64,000 bases of DNA from Bugula neritina (lineage: Eukaryota; Bryozoa; Gymnolaemata; Cheilostomatida; Bugulidae): positions 23,362,767 through 23,426,766 of the forward strand of contig OZ037766.1 in the NCBI GenBank assembly GCA_964035545.1, in the 5' to 3' direction. Below the pieces are notes generated by a model, which did not search any database, had not been told where the DNA came from, and saw only the letters and a list, made by a program, of their open reading frames with translations. Both the position numbers and the translations under genes were made by a program. Shown here in pieces: positions 35,141 through 64,000 of the stretch. Every line of letters begins with the position of its first letter. The first letter of the stretch is position 1.

Positions 35141-35960
35141 AGACATGCTAAAAAGGGCATTCAGTCATGATCTCTCTCTATCACATTGGAAAACAAGTTT
35201 TTAGACAGCTTCCAAAGATCCTTTCCATCAGGAGTTACCTCAGCAATGGTGATTATAAACCCATATAAGATTTTTTCATATATATACAGATTACTCACCA
35301 GATTAAAACATAAAGATATTTCTTTAAGGCACTTACTAAACAAAAGTTGGTCTACGGAAACTTTCTTCCTTTATTGAACAATTTTGCAGACTCTCAAGTA
35401 CGGCACTTTACCTATGCATAAAAAAAACCACAACCATTGTCAAAATGACATTAAAAAAATTCGGGCATGTGTTGTGCCTATGATAATAAAGTAAAATAAA
35501 AATGTTGCTTACGTCTGTTTCAAAACTTGTGTGCTGATTCATCAATATCTAGAGCTGTTCTGTTTGACATTGTGGCAATATACTATGTTGCAATAATATT
35601 GTCAGACAATAACAATATCCTAAACCAACAAACAGCTATTGCATCTGATATTTAATTTTCTCATCTGTGGTTGAGGACACTCTAACAGTTTGACGTACAA
35701 CATTTGTGTCTTTGACGAACTCTGAAAACAATAAAACAATGGAATATATTAGTACAACATTCTTATCCGAAACGTAGACCTGGCATCAAAGCAGTTATAA
35801 AATGAAAACACAAAATGTAAAGCACACTAAAAACAACAGAAGATTATGTTGCATGGAACAGACTTCTTATTTCAAACAAAACGTACAGTTACAATGTTAT
35901 TATACAATATAGAGTAAATTAAAATATTCAACCTGAAACCAGAAATGTTATTTTACCAAC

Positions 35961-36065
35961 CTAAGGGAACAACATGGTACATCGGTTTTGCCACAAAATA
36001 AGACACCGGATCCTCCAACCCATCAACAAGCTCTGGAAGAGTGACGGGTTCATTGGCAACTACAT
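35961..36065 (-). CDS. Exon e3, copy D
   Basis: 105 nt, nearly identical to the e3 exons of B and E, with both splice sites intact. Its conservation contrasts with the broken large exon of the same copy. Confidence 0.6.
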
Positions 36066-37059
36066 CTGAATTAAAACATGAATTAGGTACTTCACAACTG
36101 TATGCAATAGGCCAGAGTGGGTAAAGATTATGTCAAGTTAACTAAATCTTTGCACTGTTGGAAGGCTATTAAGATATTTCACTGGTGCAAGTTTTTTTTT
36201 AGTGAATTTTTTTAGCTTGTGGAAATTTACAATTTATGCTTGTCTCAATTTAAATGAGCAATTATATGCAGCAACATCTTCATGCATGTATGCATAATAT
36301 TTACTTATACTTATTTTCAACAAAGTCATAGCTTGTCTTGTTGCCATTTTTTAATCATTTGTCTTCTTTATGCAATATTTTTATATATTATATATACTAA
36401 ACATGAAACTAAATAAAAGTTATTTACCTAAGAAAAATAAAGGACAATATTTACACAGCTTTCAAGGTAAAAACCCTTTGCACAAACAGCCTAAAAAAAT
36501 GCTTACTTTTGTCAATTTTTAGGCAACAGACACTGCAACAATGGCAAAGTAATGACTGGATTGCGAGTTATTTTTACTGGTATTTCTACAATTCAATCGC
36601 CAAAATTAAAAAAGAACACATGCAAGGGTAGTTTTGTACAGGATTTTTTATAAACTTAATCAACTTATCACTGTAGAACAAAAGTCCTAAAGGCTGAAGA
36701 AACTTTGACACTGGTGAAATTTCAAAATTATATTGCACGAAGGGTTATTTCTTGCAAACCTAAATACTAATAAAACACTTTCATAAAAAAACTGCAAGAT
36801 AGATTTCAGCAAAGATTCTGAATACAGATGGATTAATAGCCATACATGAGGAAGATTGAGTAGAAGCTTGATTCTGATCAGAACAGTTACTTTGTAAGTC
36901 CAAAGTTGAATCTACGCAAGAAGTTTAGAAAATTCAGCATAACTGTATAAGATTAGTGAATTTAAATTTATAAAATAATTGTTAGCCTAATTAGTCAACT
37001 TTGTGAAACAAAATTTTAAAACACTTTTTTAATTTCCAAAATTGGAAAAATCTTGATTT

Positions 37060-38990
37060 GGTGCTAATCAATTTTGAGGCATGACTAAACTGCATTGTAA
37101 AGATTCGATCACATCAACTGTAACCATGCAACTGGATTGCTGTAAAATGTTTACAATTGTTATTTTAGCCTCAGAATAAATGGAACTAAGCAGAGACTCA
37201 ACTAAATCCTGTTTAATTGGTTGGTACAAGGAACCCAAACCAGTTGGCTCAAGCTGCTTTACGTTGCCAGATAGTGTGGCAGAAAAATACTGTTCTTTAT
37301 TAGAAATAGTTTCTAGCTTATCTTGATCAAACACCAAATCAGTTGGCTCCAGCTGCATCACTTGTTTGGCTAAACTTGAAGAAAACGCTGTATCTCAATT
37401 GGGCAATTTCTTCACATTCTTTTGAGAAAAAAACTAAATCATTTTGTTTATGTTGCATGTTAGCTATAGCTAGGCCTAGAGAAAAGTTGCTTTTATTAGT
37501 AGCAACTTTCTTTAACATTTCTTTATCAGAAACCAAGCCAATTGGCTCAAGTTGCGTGAAAATTTGAGCTTGTTTTGATGAAATGTCGTCTCAATACTTG
37601 GGTAAAATTTTGCATATTCCTCTGTTGAAGTGGGAAAATTGTATCATTCCTTTTGAAAAATGTCTTGCTAGATTTGAAGAAACATAGGTTTTGCCATTCA
37701 GAATTGTAATAATCTTTTGTTGCTCAAACACTAACGCATTTGACTCAGGCGTTAAGTTTAGGCATTATTTTCTGACATCATTTTTGACAATTGATCTATC
37801 ATCCTATGATTAAAAACTAAACAATTGTGATATCTCAAAATTTTTAGCCCTTTCTGAAGCAATCTCCATCATTTTTATAGGGGATGCCTGCATGGTTGAC
37901 GTATTTGTCACTCTGAGAAATAGAGTGAAACTCATCACTCATACAAAGCGAACAACACCGCTTCGGATAATTGGTAATTTAAACATAACTCTTCAGCATC
38001 AAATCAATGTTTTAGAGTACCATGCAGGAATCACATTACTTTTGAAGTGATTAAAGGGTTTAAAAATCACATGGTTAGATTACGATATAGTGCTTACTAA
38101 ATAAAGAAAGCGTTTGCAAGGTAAATCAGGGTGTATGTCCCTAGCTGTGTGTAGCTATACTAGCTATGCGGTGGCTAGTAGGACAACTCTTTACAACAAA
38201 ATAGCGCACGTATCTGATAGACTACCATCTTAGGTTTAGTTTACAATCCACCACTATAAGACACATTTTTAGGATCGAATATGTGTTTGAAAATTGAATT
38301 GTCAGCTCTTTCATTTGCTATAAAGTGATCTGAAAGTGTATCATCTTATTCACAAGCAACTATGTCATGTGTACTAGCTGGGAACTTTTGTGCTACCCTC
38401 TTTTCCTATGCTTATTGAAGCCACATGCATACGCCAGCATCAAGCAGCTGTATTATGTTTAAACTGTATTATGGAACTTCTTTCGCTCATACCGGGAACT
38501 CCGCTACTTACTGCATGATCTACGGCTACGCTCATGGACCTATATTACTGAGATAACTAGTGTATAATCTCTATTGTGATAATCTCTATCTTGATAATTA
38601 AGTTTACTTCGATATAATTTACTCTTTATTTATTGTTATAAATATACTTGTTCCGCTACAACAACCAACCATGTTCTCTCTCAAATGTACACACTAACAG
38701 TTATGTTCCAGCATTGTAAAAAACACTCACGACCCAAATTCTATAGCCCGCAAAGCGACAGCAACAGAGTCTCAAAAACATTAATGTGTATAGGGTCATT
38801 TACATGTAACATTTAGCAGTGAACTCAAATTTCAGAGGGCTAAGAATAACGATATCTTCCAAAAAGAGAACTGGTTCAATAATTGTATTTCTAAGATTAA
38901 AAGCCTTTTCGGTAAATAGATTGTTCACTGTGTTGTCGTTTGCTTTAAAAGCCTGCAAAATGTGAATGATCTTCATAATAAACAACTATT
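37060..38990 (-). pseudogene. Large-exon remnant, copy D
   Basis: Pieces include 37361-37068 (PIKQDLVESLLSSIYSEAK, matching copy B LTKQDVAESLFNSISSEAK), 37536-37339 and 38985-38800 with HILQAFKANDNTVNNLF, a W-D-D-module fragment. Only about 1.9 kb remains of an exon that is 9 kb in E, and no long frame survives. Confidence 0.6.
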
Positions 38991-39150
38991 GGATATTTCT
39001 ATGAGCTGAAGATTAGAGTGTTCAGAAAAAGAAAGTGTCTGTATCAGTTCCTTGTAAATCAATATACAATATACAAGATATTCATGCAACTCTTTCCATA
39101 GCATTACTCAACCAACTTTAATGTGAAAAATCACGAAAAATATATTCTAG

Positions 39151-40053
39151 AATTGTTGCAAGTAAAACAAATAAACAACAGGCACTGACAAGTATTGTCT
39201 ACAGCATTTAGCATGTGGGCACTTGGTTTCAGAAACTAGTAAAATTCTTGTTCTGCCAACAATATACTTAAAATGCAAGTGTTCAATGCTTAACTAGTAT
39301 GAAAAGTTACACCTAGATATTGGAATTGTAAAAATTAATGCCATTTACCTCAGGTAACTACAACTTGACAGCAGAGATTTGCAACGTATGCAAATAAATA
39401 TTGTAATCCCAAGCATTTATATTATCATAAGAGGCTCATACTACCAGTAAACCTGATTGACAATTGTATTATATCATATGCTATAGCAGGGTATTTTTTG
39501 ATACATTATGTCGTAGAAATTCACATCCATATAGTTGATCTCTACTCTGCAGAAGTATAATCACAGGTTTTATTAGGTTATTTGGTAAAACTATAGGCCT
39601 ACAGTATACACAAAAGTTAAAATATAAACATATAGACGAGAGTTGCCTTCTCTTGGAAAAACATCTGGAGAACCAATGAATCTTTAAAGACTTTCAAGCT
39701 GACGCTCGATGGCTGCATGAGAGGCTTTGTTAATTTAAATAGCGTCAATTTGCTAACATACGTAATATAAAGGATTTAGAAGCCTGAAGGAAAAGTTTAA
39801 AAAAATTGGAAAGAGAAAGGGGCAAGTGCAGAGACAAAAGCAAACATTGCATTGACTAAAATCAGTCGAACCTATTACCACTCTTCCTCGTTGCAGTTGA
39901 AATATTATGCTAAAGTTTAGAAATCAAGCAAAATGAATCAAATATGTGTGACTATAATACAATTATAAAAATGCTAGTTTAACTTGAAAAAAAAGTTTAT
40001 TTAGGACTTTATACAGATGAGAGTGCATGCAACATTTAAACAAGAGCTCTAGT
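39151..40053. other. Spacer and 3' flank between copies D and E
   Basis: AATAAA on the minus strand at 39996-40001, 53 bp past the copy E stop, is a likely poly(A) signal. The rest aligns with 22400-23459. No other gene seen. Confidence 0.55.
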
Positions 40054-57253
<17,200 letters not shown>

Positions 57254-57571
57254 CTGTAAACAAAGATACAAAATACAAAATGTTACTACAATTCTTTACA
57301 CAACATTACTCAACTATTTTCAAAAGAAAAACACAAAAAATATTTTTTGGGATTATTGAAAATCACAATGAATAAACAGCAGACACTGACAGGTATCATC
57401 CACAGCCTTTAACACCTGGTTACTTAATTTTAGAACAATGGTTCCCAACCTTTATATAGTATTCCCCCTTCTATAAAAGTTGACTAATAATTCACCCCTA
57501 TTCTCCTCACCCCCCCCTCGCTTGAAGAGCGAGAAGATTTTATGACTCAATGAATCAAAATATATGAAACA
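57254..57571. other. Upstream flank of copy E
   Basis: AT-rich, aligns with 5307-5640. No gene seen. Confidence 0.55.
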
Positions 57572-58028
57572 GTGCAATATATTTGTTCTATTATATTTGC
57601 ATATATTATAATTATCATAATAGTAATATCATTGTTATTTTATTGTTATAAAACACAGAGCAAATCACTTATTAATGTTACGGTTTCAGTTGATGCTTTT
57701 GTGCCAGCTCTCCAAAAGCCACTTAGTCAATTGATACCAACAACTCTTGTATGTGTTCGAAAAGATTTTCACTGGAGTGAACAGACGTACAAAGTAGTTG
57801 GAAATGCCAGCACACCAAGATCATACATCATACTCAACGAGAAAACTGGATGTACATTTAGACGGAACAGGCGTCAGTTACTTCCAGCTATCAAAGAGGC
57901 AGATGCTAACACCAGCCAATAACCTCCAGTGAGCATCTCTGATAATACGGACAACAACCCAATTAACAACAACTGCCAAATAACTAGTTCCGGACGAGTA
58001 GTCAAAGCGCCAAAGCGATATTCTCTTT
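57572..58028 (+). pseudogene. Ty3/gypsy integrase C-terminal relic
   Basis: A plus-strand frame to 57922 contains TLVCVRKDFHWSEQTYKVVG and the typical end TPRSYIILNEKTGCTFRRNR. A tail near 57985-58028 reads SSGRVVKAPKRYSL. This matches the C-terminus of Ty3/gypsy pol proteins. The catalytic core is absent. It is the 3' end of the element family whose 5' end lies beside copy A. Confidence 0.65.
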
Positions 58029-58059
58029 AACTGCGGCCATTTGCTTCACTGCCACCTAC

Positions 58060-58335
58060 ACCAAGCAACTCAAAGCTTTTGTTATGTTGCGTCATGCTTT
58101 ATGAGTAAGCCTTTTCTCTTTGTTCACTGTTTGTATTCTTAATATGTTACACAAATAAGTTTTTTTGCCTTCAGTTCGTTATACTACTGTTGTTCACATT
58201 TTATACAAAATCTAAAGAGAGGCATTTCGCATTATTTTATTACTAGTATTATAATCATACTTTGGAGTTATGTTAACATATGAGTTTTGTAGCGAACCAA
58301 ATAAAACTTCACTTCCTGTTAAACAATCCCGCAGA
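58060..58335 (+). mobile_element. 3' LTR-like relic
   Basis: Follows the pol relic. 58160-58335 aligns with 5830-5972, including AATAAA near 58307. The left boundary is uncertain. Confidence 0.5.
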
Positions 58336-58439
58336 ATTTTACCTCATATGGATAGGTGGTGCTGGATGGCACCAAAACTCTGCTTTGCCAGCTATATGTG
58401 GGAAGAGTTTGCTTGTTGAAACTCGGAGTGATTTTAGGT

Positions 58440-58668
58440 TAAAATGGCACAGGTAAAAATGGTGCAGGTAAGAATGGCACAAACAGAAAAGTAAGTAAAA
58501 ATGGCACACTGATGTTAAATTTTTCCAAGCTTAAACTCCAAACCCTCCACTTCAAATCCTCAATCTTTGAACCCAAACCCCTACCCCCAACTCAAACCCT
58601 CACCCACAAACTCCAGAACCCCAAGTACAAACCCAAAATCCGCACTTCAAACCTCTTTTTCAAACTCC
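58440..58668. repeat. Foldback repeat copy, split by an LTR element
   Basis: The GGCACAAACAGAAAAGTAAG arm and the C-rich spacer match 7986-8190. The second arm is missing because the LTR at 58669 starts inside the spacer. It probably lies beyond the right edge. Confidence 0.55.
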
Positions 58669-59039
58669 TGTAGTGAATTTCTCACCAGGTATTTACGTTA
58701 TAACCAGGCTATTATTTACAAGATACAAGAATTGAATTACTACTAACATGAATTGTGCGATTACATAACACTGAGCACTTTGCACACAACTACTCTAAGC
58801 GAAGTCCCAAGCTGCTCTGCCCGGCTAGCTACTCAGCGTGCTTCCACTACGCGTAGCTAGCTCCACCTGCTATCAATTAACAGTCCTTCCTGATTGGCTG
58901 GTATTAGTGGTGCCACTGTCGACTGTAAGATGTACGTCGGCTGGGATTCGATGTAGTCAACCTCCACAATAAGATAACATAGAGTCGACCCTTTCGATAT
59001 ATAAACTAATTGTTAATTGCACTACTGAAATCACTTACA
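58669..59039 (-). repeat. 3' LTR of the right-edge element
   Basis: 371 bp, TGTAAGTGATTT on the minus strand to ACTACA. Boundaries come from comparison with the 396-bp LTRs in copy D and from the adjacent purine tract (59040-59056). The partner LTR is outside the window. Confidence 0.6.
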
Positions 59040-60085
59040 CTCGCCACACCTATCGAAAGGTACACTCTATGATTAATTCCTGCATGGCAACATTATAAAA
59101 TAGAAAGGTTTAAAAAGTAGACAAGAATAAAAGAACACAAAATAACACCAGAATAACATAGTCAAATTGATTTACATAACAGTAACAAGACGAACGATTA
59201 ATGGCCCGTCGACAGGGTCGATGTGTCTCTCGCCCGATCATGTAAAGGGAGCATGAACATAGGAGGGGAAAAGGGTGGACTATATCACACTCACATAGTC
59301 TGAACCAAGCAATTGGTGGTGTCGAGAAGCCACCAGAAGAATCAAGCGTGGCAAAGGAATCTCCCCAAAGAGGGGGAGAAAGGGGGGGTCGACTGGTCTC
59401 TTTCTAGAGGGTAGTGTCGAACACCAACAGTCCACACTGATCACCGTCAAATTCCCAAAGGGGAATACAAAGTTTCTTCATCTATGCTTTCGTCTTTACT
59501 TATTAATTTTCATGCAGGATTCTTTTAATATTACGTATTACATTTATTACTTCTTATTATTACGATTTGCTCCCTCTTTTCAGCATTATTATGTCGTCGC
59601 TACGGCGAAAAGAGAGAAGAACTCCTCTGTCTGATCGCATCCACTGCACCTCACTGTTGTAGGGCACCATCTGCCACGACAGTCACCAGAACTGCTGCTA
59701 TGGCGCTGCAGGAATCCAGTCAAGCAGTCAGAATCTCAGTCGACGAATAATGCAATGAATGATGGGTGACTGCGTGACGGTGGTGCCAGGAGAAAGAATA
59801 TGCTCCGCCATCAAAGTCTCACCTGCAACAGAATGCCAGAAACTGTTGAAGGGGTTTTCACCTAGTCAGTACGACACCTCGACTGAGTCTCGCAATCTAC
59901 TAACCACTGATTATTGTTAAATCACGCGGTCGACTGCCTCACTCAAAGTCGTCAGTGAAATCACCTGACTTGGAAAACCAGCTTTACCGTTATGATAAAG
60001 CGAGACTGATTTAAAGCTACCAGCTTGAATTCTACTTAAATAATAGAATTATACTAGTAGACTTACCATAAGATAGCCACGACAT
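59040..60085 (-). pseudogene. Accessory region with conserved leader exon and intron
   Basis: ATG at 60085-60083 starts a 19-nt leader exon ending in phase 1 at GTAAGT. The intron 59823-60066 ends TTGCAG, and the following exon begins GTGAGACT as in the copy-D element. The frame after joining is short and no zinc-finger frame is found downstream, so the protein part has decayed or been replaced. Confidence 0.45.
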
Positions 60086-60285
60086 TAGTCTGCTGCCCAC
60101 TTAGGCCTCGTAGTACGCTAGCTTGCCGGGTACGTGCGCGTACGTTGGCAGTTGAATTAGAAAAGAACGCTCTTCACAGTGAAAGTGATTACATAATACC
60201 CCTTTCACTAGCGAGCTGGCTTCGCTCTTTTCTTTACCCCCGGTGGTGTTATCATGATATATATTTACACCACTGGGTAGGCAAC

Positions 60286-61245
60286 TCACAGTTGTGTCTC
60301 CTTGTATTTCGGAAACACAACTCTCAATTGCTCGACACCCCAGATTTCTTTTATGATAGCTGATGGATGTTTTTCCACTGCATCACACAAGAAATCTTTT
60401 AAATAAGATGGAGGCGCCCTAGTGCGTTGCCTACGCTCCAACTGCACTGGGGAATTTGCTACTACTGGTGACTCTCCCACCACGGGTGGTGTCGCCAGTA
60501 CGGGGGATCCACCAGTACGGGTGGTCCTCTCCCAGCTGCCTCTTCCTCATGACTTTGCGGAATTTCCATTTCTTCCGGGGCGATAGGCCTGTCGGCCGGC
60601 TCCACTGGTGGTGGGGCCGGCTCAGACAGGTCTTCCGGTGTGTCGGCCTCCTTCTCCTGGGATGGAGGTGGCCGAGGCAAGTCGGGCGACGCGTCGGCCG
60701 CCCCGTCCTGATCTTGCAGTATCTCCTCTATCTCTCTATACGCCATGCCTCGCCCCCTCATAGGAGGGGGTCTAGCAGGCTCTAAGAGAGGAGGTGCTTG
60801 ACCTGCTGCATCAGGACTCGCCCAGCAAGATTTCAGCCGTGCTTCGTTCTGGACCGACACTTGTCCAGACCGTTCCACTTTATAGGTGTGATTAGCCATC
60901 ACCTCAATCACGCAGTACGAACTTCCGCTGCAACTTAGCCGCCTGTCCGCGCCGCCGGCGATGACTGGTCATCCAGACCCAGTCTCCCACCTTATACAAG
61001 AGGGGGTCATCAGAGTCACCACTCCTGACCTGCCATTGCTGCTTACGTAGCACCTCGTGAGCCGTCCCCATGCGTTTTACAAGCTCATCCACGTAGTCGT
61101 GGACGTTGCTCTCGGGAGCCGGAACATGATAGGTTACGTGCTCAGGAACCCTGGTTTCTCTCCCCAGCATGAGAAAATTAGGGGTCTCCAGTGTACTGGA
61201 GTGAGAGGTACTACGGTAAGCTCGCATGATTTGTGGCAGCACCAA
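60286..61245 (-). pseudogene. Integrase C-terminus and pol tail
   Basis: 61245-60904 reads IMRAYRSTSHSSTLETPNFL and YKVGDWVWM. 60911-60462 is Pro/Glu-rich. 60483-60286 holds the tail RTRAPPSYLKDFLCDAV. They overlap in different frames and show at least two frameshifts. Confidence 0.65.
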
Positions 61246-61264
61246 GTCTCACTCTTCCTGGCTC

Positions 61265-61774
61265 CTACCGATAAGCAGGCTTCTCAGTGAGTCCCCTAGC
61301 ATTCGATAGTTCCGCTCCACAACCCCGTTCCCTTGCGGGTGATACGGGGTCGTCCGACTCTGGTTTACCCCCCCCCATTTTACAGAGATCGCTCATAAGT
61401 TGCGACTGAAACTGGGCGCCTTGATCAGAGTGTATCTGCTCCGGCAAGCCGAAATAGCAGAATACCTGCTGATCCAAGGCTCTGGCCACCGAGGGGGCCG
61501 ATGCATCTGGAATAGCCAGTGCATCAGCCCACCGCGTGAAATGGTCAGGTAATACCAGTATCCAGTTGTTACCTCTCACTGTTGTGGGCATGGGGCCTAC
61601 CAGATCTACAGCAACTACTTGCCACGAACGACCGGCATGGAGGCGGCGCCTCCCTGCGGTCTCAGTGGAGCGGTCATGCTTACTAGCTTGGCATACCTCG
61701 CACTTCCACACCCGGAGTCGGACATCTCGGGTCATACCGAGCCAAAACCACTGGAGTTGAAGACACCTAGTCAC
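61265..61774 (-). pseudogene. Integrase core remnant
   Basis: Contains CEVCQASKHDRS, the first catalytic Asp (AVDLVGPMPT) and the second (HSDQGAQFQS). The block with the third catalytic residue falls in another frame after a shift near 61370. No intact DDE core. Confidence 0.75.
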
Positions 61775-62292
61775 CCGACTAGCTCCTGCGTGAGCTTGCT
61801 TATGGGTGTCTCAGATCAACTCCCGCCTCAGAGCGGATGGCAACACCACTCTCTCTCATTCACTGCAATTGGTGCCGGCTGCCAACGTTATCGTTAGCAG
61901 CCCATCGCTGTTAAACCGGAGGGAGTCCCAGCGGTCACAGAAGTACTTAAACTCTGCACTTTTCACCCGCTGTTCGGCCTCTTTCGACCGCCGTCCCTCC
62001 TTCTTGGCCCGGACTAGGTCAGCTACCACCCCTGGTAGCGTAGCTTAGAGCCGACACAGCTCCCTGACGTTCCTGAGCAGTGTGGGGTTTGCGTGAAGGT
62101 TGTTAACAGCTTCATTAGGGGATTCGGACCGGAGTTGTCCTTCTTCCCAGCTGTATACCCCGCTTTCCCCAACTGTTCTTCAACGTCCGAGCAAGGGGGT
62201 CCACCATCCCTGCGCTCAATATTCTGGCACTGCTTGCACCCATCTGCCTGGCGGCGGCTGAGCCCGTCGGCATTACCGTGTTTCTTACCGGG

Positions 62293-62844
62293 TCAGTGTT
62301 CGATCCGATAAAAAAACTTTGCCAGGATTTCCAGCCAGCGCGCTACTTGGCTTGATGGTTCCGCCCGTCGACACAGCCATATCAAAAACGCATGATCCGT
62401 CCGGAGCCGGAACGTACGCCCATATAGATATGGTTTAAAGTGTTTGACCGCCTTGACTACTGCCAAGAGTTCCCTCCTGGTTGTACAGCAGTTCTTCTCA
62501 GGCGCCGACAGGGCTTTGCTATAATAAGCCACCACCACCTCGCGACCATCTTGGACTTGCGATAGTACAGCCCCCACATTATGGTTACTGGCATCAGTAT
62601 CCAAAATGTACTCCTTCGCAGGGTCAGGGTACGCCAAGATGGGTGCTTCCACCAGGCGATCTTTCAGGTGGTCAAATGCCTTCTGCTCGGCCTGTGTCCA
62701 CTGCCATCGCACTCCTTTTGCTGTCAGCCGATTTAACGGCTGTGCAATTCCTGCGAAGTCTGGTATGTACTGACGATTGTACCCTACCAGTCTCAGGAAT
62801 GCCGGCAATTCAGGGAGGTCGACAGGGACAGCCCAGTCCCTCAT
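62293..62844 (-). pseudogene. RNase H domain remnant
   Basis: Has the RT connection LVGYNRQYIPDFAGIAQPLN, then YILDTDASNHNVGAVLSQ, TRRELLAVVKAVKHF and RTDHAFLIWL. It stops at a TGA at 62293-62295 just after the IEH motif. 62049-62292 continues in broken frames only. Confidence 0.8.
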
Positions 62845-62888
62845 AGCCCGTACCTTCTCGGGGTCGGTGGCGACCCTGTCTCGACCAA

Positions 62889-64000
62889 CTACTTAACCTC
62901 GCGCTGCAGTAATGCACACTTCGAGGGCTTGAGCTTCAGGCCCGCAGCTCGAAGTCTGTCAAACACCTCCCTGAGTTGACTGACATGTGTGTCGAAGTCG
63001 GGGGAGATGACAATGACATCATCAAAATAAATGAGCAAGGTCTTCCAGTGTAGCCCACTCAGGACCTGCTCCATGAGTCGTTGGAAGGTGGCCGGTGCGG
63101 ACGTAAGTCCGAATGGCAACACCTTCCATTTCCAGAGCCCATCCCGCGTTATAAACGAGGCCTTGTCCTGTGCTCCAGGACTCAGGGGCACCTGCCAATA
63201 CCCGCTTAACAAGTCCAACGTGCTAAAGAACTTGCTACCAGTTAAGGCATCGAGCGACTCATTGATCCTAGGAAGAAGGTAAGCGTCCTGGATGGTCACG
63301 CTGTTCAGCCTGCGATAATCAACGCAAAACCTCCAGCTCCCATCCTTTTTCCGAACCAGGACAACTGGAGAACTCCAGGCCCCATGGCCTGGCTCAATCA
63401 GGTCCCGGTTCAGAAGGTCTTGCACCTGCCGGCTCACTTCTTTCTCCTTCTCAGGACCTAACCGGCGGGTCGGCTGCCGGATGGGCGCCGTCCTCGCCGC
63501 CAGGGGTATCTCATGACAGACAGTCTTAGTCAGACCCATGTTATGGTCGCCGCAACTAAACACGTCCTTGTACTCGGAGAGTAGCCGCGCCATCACCAGG
63601 CGTTCCCGCTTGCTCTCACATCCATCACAGGCATCCTTGTACAACTCTGCTACGTGTTCAGGCACCGGCCCCCTGCCGTCTCTAGTGGGTACCCCACGAG
63701 CTTTGTCCACTGTCTCCAGCGCGGGCCCGACATCCTCCTCCTGTACGGAGTGGAACTTCCTCACTAGAGACCCAGCCGGCAATTCTACCGGCTCTGTGAA
63801 AGGATTCACGTACTGGACCAGGAGCTCCCCCCGCTCATCCAGTCTATTCAGACTGTTAGCAAGCTGAACACCCCCCAGTGCACCTTCCACCACTCCTAGC
63901 TCGGAGATTTCCCTACAGTTCACTCTGCAGCGAACTGTAGCACGGGAGCGCCCAGGTACAGTACAGCACTGTACCACCTGCACTCCCCCCACTAAGGGTC
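62889..64000 (-). pseudogene. Reverse transcriptase (partial at right edge)
   Basis: Open from the edge to a stop at 62889. Motifs include CVDYRRLNSVT, STLDLLSGYWQVPL, VLPFGLTSAPATFQ and the catalytic LIYFDDVIV (both aspartates kept). The upstream part has EYKDVFSCGDHNMG, the usual start of the RT region. It ends inside the conserved region after the thumb, and a deletion plus frameshift separates it from RNase H. Confidence 0.85.

Larger units (their letters stand above)
58669..64000 (-). mobile_element. GC-rich Ty3/gypsy element (partial, runs off right edge)
   Basis: On the minus strand, from the edge leftward: reverse transcriptase, RNase H, integrase, pol tail, intron-containing accessory region, purine tract and 3' LTR (58669-59039). 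Several stops and frameshifts make it inactive. The integrase and tail are closely related to those of the element at 29762-34235, but this copy keeps RT and RNase H. Confidence 0.85.

Noticed and set aside
35160-35300. Possible extra exon with the conserved reading ITIAEVTPDGK in copies D and E (42480-42560)
   Set aside because: Conservation is no better than the surrounding intron, no acceptor-donor pair fits the phases, and the model closes in frame without it.

Overview
The window looks like nuclear DNA of an invertebrate metazoan. The evidence is AT-rich sequence, genes with GT-AG introns in consistent phase, several families of Ty3/gypsy LTR retrotransposons, RTE-like non-LTR relics, terminal-inverted-repeat (TIR) elements and long AT microsatellites. 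No bacterial or organellar gene organisation is present. I cannot assign a phylum.

The main content is a head-to-tail array, all on the minus strand, of five copies of one gene family that I do not recognise. I call it the WDD-repeat family after its recurring S-W-D-D motif. Copy A (1-5306) runs off the left edge and is open for 1734 codons. Copy B (10376-15800) is short and carries a 1-nt deletion. Copy C (about 17930-22250) is a decayed relic with a locally triplicated exon block. Copy D (23460 to about 39150) is decayed at its 5' end but keeps recognisable 3' exons. Copy E (40054-57253) is the reference: one exon of about 9 kb followed by seven small exons. All its splice phases agree and the joined length is exactly 3247 codons, interrupted by one in-frame TGA at codon 787. 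The predicted protein is hydrophilic and low-complexity. It has about 17 W-D-D modules of roughly 85 residues, about seven acidic S-D-E-L-H modules, an RVxF motif near residue 2187 and a run of 32/33-residue repeats. Its function is unknown.

Mobile elements fill the introns and intergenic spaces. A young Ty3/gypsy element (42822-47203, plus strand, identical GAACC target duplications) lies in an intron of copy E. An older, internally deleted minus-strand Ty3/gypsy element (29762-34235, 396-bp LTRs, ATAG duplications) lies in an intron of copy D. A related, more GC-rich element enters from the right edge (58669-64000). These last two share an accessory gene downstream of pol with a short leader exon and an intron of about 250 bp; in the copy-D element it encodes a C2H2 zinc-finger protein. 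Other insertions are a 1072-bp element with 9-bp duplications (6914-7985), a 3.6-kb element with long TIRs (24105-27732), a 755-bp MITE (27810-28564), a palindrome-rich LTR-like insertion (29267-29652), RTE-type relics (10840-11755; 25860-26100) and a relic LTR element split between the flanks of copies A and E.

Because the gene copies are paralogous, one copy often shows the empty insertion site or the unmutated codon of another. Many boundaries given here rest on that comparison. All gene models are read from sequence alone and need transcript support.
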